Source: Aulostomus chinensis
Lineage: Eukaryota; Chordata; Actinopteri; Syngnathiformes; Aulostomidae
Reading direction: 5' to 3'
DNA length: 64,000 nt
NCBI GenBank assembly: GCA_037954235.1
Contig: JBBMOA010000020.1
Location: forward strand, 21,210,677 to 21,274,676
A program made the position numbers and the translations under genes. Below are positions 54,029 to 64,000 of this stretch, piece by piece (position 1 is the stretch's first letter; each line of letters opens with the position of its first letter). Under the pieces are notes generated by a model. That model saw nothing but the letters and a program-made list of their open reading frames with translations, had not been told where the DNA came from and searched no databases.

Positions 54029-56786
54029 GTTCTTGTATATGTACAGAATATGTACCTTGATTTGTGATCTGAAGGCACATATTCTGAACACTAGCCCATC
54101 TCTAAATCCGTCCTCTGGGAATCTCTGGCTGACATCACCGACATAATCAACCTTTGCGTTCATATTCGTAATCCATAATCTCGATTGACGACAGGCAGCA
54201 AAGCCGCTGTTGTTGTTTGCTGCCGTTCGCTAACTGGAATCGGAGTTTAGCCAGAAATCCTCGCCCGAGTGAACGTTTAAACTGCTTTGAGGCTCCGTTT
54301 GAGCAGCTTAACGTTTCCGTGCAGACGTTTCATCAGGAGGATGTATAGCAGGTCGCTCAGCTGGCTGAAGGCTCCTCAGCCCTCATTTAAATTACTGGCT
54401 GCACAGTTCAGGCAGTTGAAATTGTCTCCCCCCGCAGTGTTAAGGCCTCATTAACTTTCCAGATTAGTCTTATCTGTTCTTGTCTGTTGCTTATTGACTG
54501 TCTGAATGCAATGCGGTGACATCACCAGTCTGGCTCTTTGTGGTCAATTGGCAGGTTTTTGTATCCGGTAGTCATGGGTTCAAGACTGGGTGGGGCGGCG
54601 AGCTCTTTCCCCTCGCTGCTCTGGAGCTCTGAGCGGAGCTGTTTGTCCTCTAGCTGGCGCATCCAGACAACAGTAGACGGGATATCCTGTTTATCCTCTT
54701 TGATGATAAGAAAATGAAAGATTTAGAGTTTAGAGGGAAAGAATAAGAGTGAGAGAGAGAGAGAGAGAGAGGGAAGTGTTGGGTGCACAGAGTATTTTTG
54801 CACATCATCAGTTAAGCAGCATTCTCCAGACACCAAAGACTTTGATTTTTTTTCTCTCCAATTAGGGGTAATTGCAGTGAGAGTAGGAGAAGAGAGAGTT
54901 TTGAAGTTGGAACCGCCATGCAGTCTTTACTTACCTCTGACCCGCTTGTCTTGCAATTGAATAATTACACATCACCCTCCTGGTAATTGTCGTCCTCCAA
55001 CCCCTTGATGTTTTCATGGGGCGAAAGAAGGAGGAAGAGAAAATGAGAGCCGGATAATAACAGTGTTTCGGTGGAGGCTGTGGTTACTTTGGTGATTTCC
55101 TTCTTTCATAAAGAAAGAAGGAGAGCAGCTGTGAGCCAAGAGTCACTGGATGTGGAGGGAGGCCGCGCTGCTCCGTCCCGACACAAAAGGTCACTGTAGA
55201 AGCGTGGAACTCCGCGTAAATAAATATGAGGCTCCTGAGACGGCGGTGGCCCGTCTTATTCATGTGCAGAGATGAAAGCTGCACAGCGACAGAGTCACAA
55301 GGCTGACATTTTCCGCGGTTAGAGGAGTGCTGGAGGACTCGGCGGGTTCCCGCACGAGCCTCCATGTCTGCAGGATGGACCACAGCGCAAACAGGTGGTC
55401 TCCTGATCCACAACCTACACAGACTTGAACATCCGCCTGGTCTCCCTGCTGCAGAGGACGAGGGTATTGTCCTTGAACCACCCCTCTGTACATTCCTCTG
55501 TGTCTCAACAGGACCTGACAGTATTACCGCTGGAGCGCCTGAATTAGCCTGGACTCAGACTGTGAATGAATACAGAATTCACTCTTTGTGAGTCACACGT
55601 CTGCTCCCATGGCCCCGATTTATTCCAAAGAGACACACCTTATCTCCCATCAGCGCGTATGAGAGGAGGCTCGTCCACTGAGTTAAATATTTGAACGGAA
55701 AGAAAGGAGGAAGGGGGTGTGGAGAGAAACAGTGATACGTACCATATCACGGGCAGGAGGCCAGTTGGTGGTGGTGGGTATCGCAGGTGCTAGCAAGCTA
55801 ATTCCGCTACATTAGCTCTAGATTAAGAGGTCATGGTACAAAAAGATGCTCCTGTGTGTGTTTTGATGTAATTTTATATATGCATTTGACAAGAGCGACA
55901 TCTCAATCCATGCATGAATGTTCTTCCAACCAATGGGACTTCCACATCACAAACACACCTACGTTTCCGCCATTTTGAAACTCTTTTTTTTCTAAATATA
56001 CTCAATATTTTAGTGATTGACAGTTTTTTTTTTTTTTTAAGTTATATATTTGATCATATATCCAGAGCAGGATCAAGATGGTTTCTGGGAATGGAAATGA
56101 ATTGAGAATCAGGGAATTTGATGACATTTGTCTGTGACATTACCAGAAAATGAGCTTCATGCTTAGCGTTGTAGAACAGTTTCCAGGATCCAGGATTTAT
56201 AGTTTGATCCACATTGCCTCCAAAAGTTAATCACTTGTTCCTTGTAATATTACTCTCCTTTCCGCCAAATTTCATCAAAATCCATCAGTTAGTTTTTGTT
56301 AAATGTCCTGCTAACAATCAAACATTTAGCTTACAATGTTAGCTTGCTAACAATTCAACAATCAGCTTTTGCGTAGCCTCGAATGCGTAGATATTTTATG
56401 ATTCCTATAATGAAGCAGCGATCAGTTTCTGTTCACCACAACTGCACAATCATCCTGTAGTTATTACTTCCTGAAGTGTGAGCGTCAGCAGTTGAACTCA
56501 GGGGTGAGTCATTTTGCGTCCTTAATCACTCTTAACGGAGCTTCATCCCCGAGAATTCTTGCCCGAGGTAAAAGTTTGGATGCTAATTAGCCGTCTGACC
56601 CGTGAGAACATCATTATCTCGATTCTCTTTCTACTTCTCACCTCTGACTTCGCAGACCGACTTGGGCCAGAAGTTGACATTGTGCAGTAAGGTGTGTTTT
56701 GCCATCGGCGGCGCACCCAAGGAGGTGGCTGCCAGCGCCACGGCCTTCTTCCTGCAAATCTACCTGCTTGATGTGGCTCAGGTAAG

Positions 56787-56862
<76 letters not shown>

Positions 56863-58231
56863 CTACCTTAAATGAATAAAGGGACTGTTCTTGTGTGTGT
56901 GTGTTTTACTCCTGTCGTCTCTCCGACAGATCAACGCCTTCCAGGCCTCCATGGTGCTGTTCATCGGTAAAGCCTGGGGTGCTGTGACGGATCCTATTGT
57001 CGGCTTCTTTATCACCAAGAGCAGATGGACCAAGATTGGCAGACTCATGCCTTGGTGAGCTCCCTGCTCACTCTCTCCATGACCCTCACCCACTTCATAT
57101 ATTTGTCATTTTCCAGCTTATTTTCCTGTGATTTTCCTGGCACGTTCCGTGTTTTTGTAGCTCAGGCAAAACTAGAGACAGAGCATGTCAGAGGACTCCG
57201 CCAGTGGTCCTAATCTTTAGTTTAGCTTATTTGGTTTATTTGGAAACACACTTGGACAGTGTGCTGTTGAACATTCATTTACCATCAACAATAAAGAAAA
57301 GATGTATGCACCAGATTTTGCGGAAAGCTAACAGCGACAACAGCTGGTCAACGTTTTAATGTTAATGGAGGTCTTTCATGACAAGTCTGATAAAAAGCTG
57401 AAACTTCTTCTGACTCGAGAGATTAAACAAGTCCCGAATCATGCGGTGAGAAATCCTACTGCTCGCTTTTCAGCGTTGAGTTTAGCAGTAAATCATGTAT
57501 CACAATTCTTGATATGTTAAGAAGAAAAAAATCCACGGTACGATGCCACAGTTGGGAAGATATTCAGTATCTATGTGTATTCTGTCTATTTTCTGTCGAT
57601 GTTACACATCACACGTCAATGACTCTCCTCAGCTTCAACTGCTGGATCACTCCAGACGATGGTGAACCCGTCGGAGGCACGCAGACATTTAATCTACAGA
57701 GCCTCACAACTCTAGAGCCGCAAACCCTAATAATATCTTATCTCTTGTGTTTAAAGAGCTCGTGACCAAAGTAAAGAGCGTCCCGTTTTTTTTCCTCACT
57801 GACCGCGTGCCACTGTTGCTATGTGCTAAAAAGCACAAATAAAGGATAACGCAGCGCGTTTGGGCTCAAGCAAATCACGTTGATGATGCGTAACACTTCA
57901 GTTTGGGGGGGGGTTTTGCAGTGATTTGTGTGTCTGAGGCTCACCTGTGGACGGCTGTGCGTCAATGACACTGTTTCCGCCCCCCCCCGTCATCGAGGGT
58001 GCCGGCTGCAGTTTAATTCCTGATGACAATGAAAAAATGACAGGAAAGAACATCTTTTTTAAATTTTTTATTTTTTTAATTTTTTGGGGCATTAATCATA
58101 TCCTTGCTCAGTTACATTTCAAAGAGTTATTAATGTTGACTGCATTCAAACACAATTTTTAATTTCAACGATTGAGGGATTATGTGAAGATTTTATTGCA
58201 ATTTTCCATTACTGCAGATGACTATAAGCGG

Positions 58232-58300
<69 letters not shown>

Positions 58301-60940
58301 GTGTTTTGAACACATTAGCGTGACACTCATTACACAGCGAGTATTTACTGCATTATAAACCACAGATTAAACACAAGCCGACAGAGCTGGAAGAGGACCA
58401 GCGTGGCCGGCAGACAGATGCTGATGGCTGCTAAATCAGCTTTGAGTCCTCCTGGGAAGCTCTAGAATTTGTGTATGTGTCAAAATCTCATGTGGTATAC
58501 GTGGATACTCACTTATATGTGTGTGGTCATACTTCACAAGATTGCCAGGCACTCCCTCAGTTTTTAACCCCCTTTCCGGAAAGTCCCGTCTATCCCATTC
58601 AGCAGGAAGTGCCTTTCCCCTCTGACTGTCACAGCAGCGACCGGACATAAAACGATGTGTATCTTTGCCCTGAGTTCTTTAGGATGATTTCATTTGCTAC
58701 AGAACGCCCCCATGGGTGCTGCCCTGTTTATTATTGTGTGATTGTAGCGATCCACCACCCCACACACAAGTAGCACCGAGGCAGTTTTTCCCTCATACAG
58801 AGTTGTTTCCTTGTACTGCTTTAAGAGTTTAAATATGTCCCACTTTACATAAAATGACCAAAATGTGCTTAAAGTAACAAATAACCAATACTTTTATGAA
58901 CTTGTGTTCTCTGCACTGTTCTACTGGTGACATCTTGTCGCATAATTGTTGATTCATTCATTCATTCCATTTTCTACTGCTTATCCTGCTAAGGTTTGTG
59001 GGGGGTGGAGCCTATCCCAGCAGCCTTCAGGTGAGAGGCGGGGTTCACCTGGACAGGTCACCAGTCCATGGCAGGACCAACACATATAGACAGACAACCA
59101 TTCACACTCTCAGCCACACCTACGGTCAATTAGAGTATCAATCAGCCTCGTCCCCTCTTGATGTCTTTGGACTGTGGAGGAAGCTGGAGTACCAGAGAGA
59201 ACCCACACAGGAACAGGGAGAACAAGCAGACTCACACAGAAAGACCCTGTGCTCAAACTGGGACTCGAACCCGTAACCTTCTTGCTGTGAGGTGACAGTG
59301 CTGACCACTGCACCACCGTGCAGCCCTAATTGCTGATTTTGGACAAAAAAAACACCACAGACTCATAGTAAAGATGCATGATTATGGAATTTTTTCCAAT
59401 ACGGATTATAGATCAAATATTCAACAGCATGCCAAACAACATTTTGTCTTTGTGAACCTTATATGAACATTCTTTAAATGTTACTTTAAAACACGTTCCT
59501 TGACATCATTTGAACTTGTGGCTAATGTTAGCCAATGCTACATGAGCGTTCTCTGCTGGCTAGGTAGCTGGGCTAATGCTAGCCCCTAGACATTAGATAT
59601 GTCATCAGAGGGCTCCCACCCATGCCAGATGTCGCTCTTTTACTCTGAACCAGTTCATTCTTAAACGATGGATTATGTTTAGTAAGATTAGATGTTAACT
59701 GTCGATTTCAAACAAGTCAAAAGTACGATATTTACCATGTAGTTAGGTGAAGTACGAGCAGCCGTTCGGAAACAATACACTTCAAAACTGTATGCTCCAT
59801 CACTGGGGTATACATGAACCTCTGAACACAAAATCAAGCCAGACAGCAAGCACACTCTCACCTACTAGACCTCTTGTAAAACCCCTCAGTTCCTTTGCAC
59901 CGCTTCTAATTAACATGCTTTTACTTTCCCGGACAAGTCAGAGAGGAGAGAGCTGTCGGTGCTCGTCTCTTATCAAGTCTCTCCGGCTCAATTAAGACTG
60001 TGGAAATGATTGACACAGGTGTAGTCGTGCGAGCCTGATGTTTGAGAAAGTATGTGGGTTTTTTTTTTTTTTTTTTTTTAGCGGATGTGCCTCTTTTGCC
60101 TCTCTGAACACAGTAATCTTGCAGGAACATTCTAACTGTCCCATTCACCAGCTGCGGGGCCCTTTCATCGCCCCCATGACCAACCGGTCAATACTGCAGC
60201 ACCAGCGTTGTGAGCTGCCTTTGTTAAAGCAAACAATCAGGAGGAGAGTGAAGTGACAGGGCTGGACCATGCTAGAAATGACTGCTACCGGCCTCTCTCT
60301 ACCTCTTTCTCCCACTTTCTCTCTTTATTATTCCTGGCGGAGCGCAGGTCAGAGGTCAGAGCCCCCAAACGTTTTGTCAGAGTCACCTAAATTCCGTCAC
60401 TCCCTGTTATCACCTGTAGATGCGCTGGTGTGCAGGGATTCCAGGGCCGCGGGGGCGATGATCCCCTCTGGCCAAAAAAAGCTGCTAACATCTGGCTTTT
60501 GTCTGCAGTAGATACAGGATGTAAGGCTGCATTCAGACCAAATCAGCTGCTTGTCACGATCACTATAGTGCCTGTTTTGGTCTGAAACCAGCCTTCATAT
60601 GCATTCAGTCTTGGGTCGGATGACCCTACAGTGGCACGAACTGAGTACTCCCGATGAGTAGCGCAGTGTGTGAGTGTGTGTCATACGGCAACACAACAGT
60701 CAACAGTCCGTTTGATGTAAACACAAAATGCAGCAATTTGTTGCCCTCTTCCAGCGCAGTGCTGTGACGTCGAGCAGTGCTCTAACGTTGTTCAGTCCAG
60801 TGTAGAGTTTTAAAAAACAGACCGGAGTTAAAGATACCAAGCAGTTACCACGGAAACACTGTCACGGCTACCCATGATATTTTTTTACTGTACTGTTCGT
60901 CTACCCTTTGCGATGTTTAATGTCAAAATCGGTAATCTGC

Positions 60941-60974
<34 letters not shown>

Positions 60975-63900
60975 CGGGTTGAAAACACCTGCGTGTGTGC
61001 AGGGGTGTAAGAGTGGGAAAAGGGTTTTCGAGTGGGCTACAGTTTCCTGCCCCCAAGTTCATGTTACTCACAAGACAAACAAACTTACTTTGCTTTTCAA
61101 AGGAAAAAGAAGAGGTTGTTTGCAGTAAAGTCACATTGTTGATTTTCCACGAACCAAACATTTTTCTTTACTTTGAAATGCGCTGCTGTTCACTTCAACC
61201 ACAATGACACGTACCAGTTGTTGACATATAAATTATACATGGCCCGCGTACTGTATCACGCCACAGAAATGCACGACACAGCAGAACCTTGTGCACTGCA
61301 TATTCAAGAGCTTTAAATACTCGGTGAAATATTGTGGTATTTCTCTGCAGATTCCTGTCATACCTGCAACAACACGATCATTTAGCAGCCTAATTTAGGC
61401 TCGCTGTAATCTGGCAGAAACGTGGCCCGATTTTCAGTCGGCTATGAAAATTACATTTCAACCGCCGCCAGCTCCACTTCAAAATGGTGTAAATCTGCGC
61501 AAGCGTAACGGTCAAGTGTTTCAGGTCACAATTTTATATTTTCCGTGTATTTTTGAATCTCACCCAGCGTTTTCTGCCTTCTGCAGGATGGTGGGTTGCA
61601 CTCCATTTCTGGTGGTCTCCTACTTCTACCTCTGGTTTGTTCCTCCTTTCATCAGCGGCAGGTTCATCTGGTACCTCGGCTTCTACTGCCTCTACCAAAC
61701 CCTCATCACTGTAAGTATGGACGCTCTTTCACAGGCTCAGTTGATGTTTCAGGCTGAAATCAGCACATCAAGGTTGTCTGCTTGCGACCTTTCAAGCCTA
61801 ATTTGAAAAGCAATTCTCCAAGGCATTTGAGATGTGTCGCACTTATGTACGGTGACAGTGACCTCGAACGTTGACCACCAAAATCTTTTCAGGCCATCCT
61901 TGAGTCCCAGTGGATGTTTGTAGCAAAATCTGAAGAAATTTCCTCAAGTCGTACCAGAGATCTTGCATTTATGGGAGGTGACAGTTCATGCTGGAGTCCC
62001 AGTGGGCATTTAAACCAAATTTGGGGGGAAAAAAACAAAAAGATAAACAACCCCCTAAGGCTTTCCAGAAATATTCCTGTAAACAGGAATGAGGCAAGTA
62101 TCGCACATAAGTAAGGCAACATCTATGTGGTTCATCCTTGAGTCCCAGCGGACATCTGAGTCTAATTGGAGCTACAATGCCTCCGACCTGCGACAAAAGA
62201 TTGAACTTGCGTGCTTCAAATGAGTGAGCCGTCAAGTGGGCAGCAGCAGATGAAAGCTCCTACGTTCAGGTTCTAAACGTTACATAACATGAAGATGAAA
62301 CGCAGCCAAACATGGTGAAGTTTAATGTGGAGATGATTGCAGTCATCTCATGTCAGCATCTGACAGCTCATGTTGGGGTTTAGACTTTGATTTATGGGAC
62401 GTGCAGGAGATTAGAGCCCAGTGCGCTCAGATACCTTGCCTCAAAAGGGAAGTGCAGTTATTTAGGTTGCCTTCTGTTGTTATGGTTCAGACCATTCATC
62501 TCGCCCTCTCTGCTGGGGTAACCCCTGTAACATGTGCTATAGTGCGCAGACCACGGCAGCCGCACTGTGGCGAGCTATAATAGCATGTCATTCCAACTAC
62601 TTGATAAGTATATGGTCGGTCCCGCCAAAAGCTTCTTGCTGGTTAAATGCTGGGTACCACTTTTAGCTTGACTTCATTGTCTCCGGGTGTGTGTTTGTGT
62701 GAATTCTGCTGGGAAAGGCCAGCTGTTATCGTTCAGAGGGTCATGGTCTGTAAACAGAGGTCAGAACGCCGTACATCATCCGTTATCAACAAATAAAAAC
62801 AGATTTTATCCTTCTCACCTCCGTCTCTACAGGACGGCCCAGCAGTTTCAATTCTATAAATGTTTGCATCCAGTAAAGGCCCCATAAATGACATGCTGTA
62901 CGGCTGAGAAAAAAAAAAAAAAATCCTCTCACTGCCGTGTTTATTTTCGTCGTGGCTATGCATGCGCATTTGGCCGCAGTGCTGACTGAGTGCTTGTGTA
63001 AATTACAAAGCGAGGCAGGACTGGGTTTGCTCGTCTGTTCTCTGGGAAAGGTGGTGAGGAATGGAGAAAACAGAACGTTGAGGTTCACCGACATGGAAAC
63101 TGCAAAGATTGCTTACAGTGTATATTTTGCATCTGCATTTTCACAGGAACACGTAGATAAAAGACATCCTAAGATATCATGGGTGTTCCCGTTCTGATTG
63201 TTAGCCACATGTTCTATGTTAACGAGTGGTAAGTCACAGTGGCTTAGTGAGATGTAGACTACCAAAGACGCTCCGTATCAAAGGGCCGCGCTTTAAGTGC
63301 TGCTGACATACACTTACTGTGACAATGGCGCATTCCCCTCTTTCCCAAGCCAGGCAGATCAAGATCTTTATAACACGAGGGTGTAATGCTCAAGAAAAAC
63401 GTCATTCCGGCAAACACCTCCACCTGTGACCAGAGGGGGCGCCAAAGTCAGCATAAAGCAATAGTTTGTGGTAGCTGCTTTAACCGGCACACCTATAAGC
63501 TTAGCTTAGCAGGCTAGCAGGTTACAGGTTTACTTGAGCTTCACGTGAACTACAAGATGTAAACGTCCTGGCCAACTTTCATGTACATCATTCAAAGAGC
63601 TTACCAGATATTTCAATGAGAGCTTCTGTATTTTTAGCTGTCTCTGTCTCTTACCTCCTGAGAAAACTGCTGGGCCAGTAGCTTCTTGTATTACACAAGC
63701 ACTGACTGTGTCATTCTACTCAATTTCAGTGCTTCCATGTGCCTTATTCTGCTCTCACAATGTTCCTGAGCACAGACCAGAAGGAAAGAGACTCAGCCAC
63801 TGCCTACCGTAAGCTCATTTAATATGCAGAAATATGTTATTCCACAACGCTGCTTCTGTTTTGACCAGTTGGATCTTTTCTTCTATGAATCCAGGAATGA

Positions 63901-64000
63901 CGATGGAGGTGCTGGGGACACTTGTTGGTGCCGCCATCCAGGGCCAGATTGTGGCCAGCGCTCACACTCTGAAGCACTGCCCGACTCACAACATGTCTGC
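51752..64000 (+). CDS. mfsd2b: MFSD2B, major facilitator superfamily sphingosine-1-phosphate exporter (5' half; runs off window)
   Basis: Plasma-membrane transporter of the MFSD2 family; the mammalian protein exports sphingosine-1-phosphate from red cells and platelets. Six exons give about 215 residues: a soluble N-terminus MTKGESGARGSGGKLNK, then CFAIGGAPKEVAASATAFFL (TM1), LFIGKAWGAVTDPIVGFFIT with D92 at the family's cation-linked Asp position (inferred), GRLMPWMVGCTPFLVV, and ERDSATAYRMTMEVLGTLVG, all hallmarks of MFSD2A/B. Position after UBXN2A makes it MFSD2B rather than MFSD2A. The start at 51752 gives an N-terminus of the expected length and resembles the MAKGEG start of fish Mfsd2a; an in-frame ATG at 51506 would add 82 residues. 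Roughly the C-terminal 60% lies beyond base 64000. Confidence 0.93.
53268..53295. repeat. GTT microsatellite
   Basis: 9 GTT units followed by GCTGCT. Confidence 0.95.
53845..53975. repeat. Dispersed repeat, copy 1 in MFSD2B intron
   Basis: GATCCAGGATCTACAGTTTG-like block and the following CCTTGTTATTTTA, shared with 56180-56325. Confidence 0.5.
53982..54027. repeat. CA microsatellite
   Basis: About 23 AC units. Confidence 0.95.
54748..54772. repeat. GA microsatellite
   Basis: About 12 GA units. Confidence 0.95.
56180..56325. repeat. Dispersed repeat, copy 2 in MFSD2B intron
   Basis: GATCCAGGATTTATAGTTTG, CCTTGTAATATTAC and ATCAAAATCCATCAGTTAGT then CCTGCTAAC, shared in part with 53845-53975 and with 45565-45665. 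Confidence 0.5.
56656..56781 (+). CDS. mfsd2b: MFSD2B coding exon 2: TM1 region (residues 30-71)
   Basis: Encodes TDLGQKLTLCSKVCFAIGG then KEVAASATAFFLQIYLLDVA, matching LSFCTKVCYGIGG of mammals. The donor GTAAGG is followed within 10 bases by a long GT repeat. Confidence 0.95.
56791..56861. repeat. GT microsatellite in a short MFSD2B intron
   Basis: About 35 GT units, filling half of the 148-bp intron between coding exons 2 and 3. Confidence 0.95.
56930..57054 (+). CDS. mfsd2b: MFSD2B coding exon 3: TM2-3 region (residues 72-112)
   Basis: Encodes INAFQASMVLFIGKAWGAVT, DPIVGFFITKSRWTKIGRLM. Contains D92 and the cytoplasmic loop RWTKIGRLMPW conserved in the family. Donor GTGAGC. Confidence 0.96.
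58233..58293. repeat. GT microsatellite
   Basis: About 30 TG units. Confidence 0.95.
58957..59326 (-). mobile_element. tRNA-derived SINE, well preserved
   Basis: Minus-strand head GGTGGTGCAGTGGTCAGCAC with a perfect B-box GGTTCGAGTCC, then the conserved body (CTCCACAGTCC, GGTGACCTGTCCAGGTGAAC, GGGATAGGCTCCACC) and tail AGAAAATGGAATGAATG. The best preserved copy in the window. Confidence 0.85.
60060..60079. repeat. Poly-T tract (20)
   Basis: Uninterrupted T run. Confidence 0.9.
60942..60970. repeat. GT microsatellite
   Basis: About 14 GT units. Confidence 0.95.
61587..61710 (+). CDS. mfsd2b: MFSD2B coding exon 4: TM3-4 region (residues 113-154)
   Basis: Encodes GCTPFLVVSYFYLWFVPPF and GRFIWYLGFYCLYQTLIT, very hydrophobic, matching GCTPFIALAYFFLWFLPPF. 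Donor GTAAGT. Confidence 0.96.
61711..63729. other. MFSD2B intron after coding exon 4
   Basis: 2 kb with a decayed repeat showing three GAGTCCCAG units (61870-62170) and an A14 tract near 62909. Nothing else recognised. Confidence 0.75.
61870..62170. repeat. Decayed repeat with three GAGTCCCAG units
   Basis: CCTTGAGTCCCAGTGGATGT near 61897, GGAGTCCCAGTGGGCATTTA near 61993 and CCTTGAGTCCCAGCGGACAT near 62137. This matches a fish repeat with a unit of roughly 100-150 bp. Confidence 0.5.
63730..63808 (+). CDS. mfsd2b: MFSD2B coding exon 5 (residues 155-180)
   Basis: Encodes CFHVPYSALTMFLSTDQKER then DSATAY, the signature VPYTALTM ... ERDSATAYR of MFSD2 proteins. Donor GTAAGC. Confidence 0.96.
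63895..64000 (+). CDS. mfsd2b: MFSD2B coding exon 6, partial (residues 181-215+)
   Basis: Encodes RMTMEVLGTLVGAAIQGQIV then ASAHTLKHCPTHNMS and runs into the window edge with no donor seen. Confidence 0.94.

Larger units (their letters stand above)
51839..56655. other. MFSD2B intron after coding exon 1
   Basis: 4.8 kb with GTT (53268-53295), CA (53982-54027) and GA (54748-54772) microsatellites, two copies of one dispersed repeat (about 53845-53975 and 56180-56325), and a group of GATA motifs at 54469-54710. Confidence 0.8.
57055..61586. other. MFSD2B intron after coding exon 3
   Basis: 4.5 kb with GT microsatellites (58233-58293, 60942-60970), a tRNA-derived SINE (58957-59326) and a T20 tract (60060-60079). 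No exon recognised. Confidence 0.8.

Noticed and set aside
58957..59326. Possible tRNA gene (canonical B-box)
   Set aside because: The A/B boxes are followed by a SINE body and ATGGATG-type tail, and no complete cloverleaf or anticodon arm was found; SINE head, not a tRNA.
1..64000. CRISPR arrays, operons, prokaryotic defence or phage genes
   Set aside because: None present; intron-containing genes, SINEs and microsatellites show vertebrate nuclear DNA.

Overview
The window is vertebrate nuclear DNA, almost certainly from a teleost fish and probably a percomorph. It has small coding exons with GT-AG introns, many CA/GT microsatellites, tRNA-derived SINEs with the fish-typical ATGGATGGATG tail, and a PIF/Harbinger DNA transposon relic. 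Three protein-coding genes can be reconstructed exon by exon. Their order and orientation (ATAD2B minus, UBXN2A plus, MFSD2B plus) match the human 2p24-p23 neighbourhood, which supports both the orthology calls and a conserved microsynteny block.

ATAD2B (minus strand, 37988 down to 12674, continuing off the left edge) is shown as 23 coding exons, 3190 coding bases and about 1063 residues. It covers the N-terminus, a long acidic tract, AAA1 with intact Walker A and B, a degenerate AAA2, and the acetyl-lysine-reading bromodomain. All exon junctions keep phase. The last exons (roughly the C-terminal quarter by comparison with the human protein) are not recognisable in bases 1-12673, which look like intron plus repeats.

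About 2.3-2.8 kb beyond the ATAD2B start lies UBXN2A (plus strand, coding 40782-44920). It has six coding exons and 249 residues, with a SEP domain and a UBX domain, and is a p97/VCP cofactor. A probable non-coding first exon and promoter sit near 40.3-40.4 kb, and a polyadenylation signal at 45388.

After about 5 kb of intergenic repeats comes MFSD2B (plus strand, coding from 51752 to beyond 64000). Five complete exons and the start of a sixth encode the N-terminal half of a major facilitator of the sphingosine-1-phosphate exporter family. A GC-rich probable non-coding first exon ends at 50893.

The three genes do not form a pathway: a chromatin reader/AAA+ ATPase, a p97 adaptor and a lipid exporter share only their position. 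I see no sign of a novel multi-gene system. The most interesting signals are at the RNA and repeat level. A Harbinger element with intact TTA target duplications sits a few bases inside an ATAD2B 5' splice site. UG-repeat tracts abut splice sites in ATAD2B and MFSD2B. A perfect 13-bp inverted repeat encloses a C18 loop. A roughly 220-bp tandem duplication lies between UBXN2A and MFSD2B. Upstream start codons precede UBXN2A and MFSD2B, and a small GATA-motif cluster lies inside MFSD2B.
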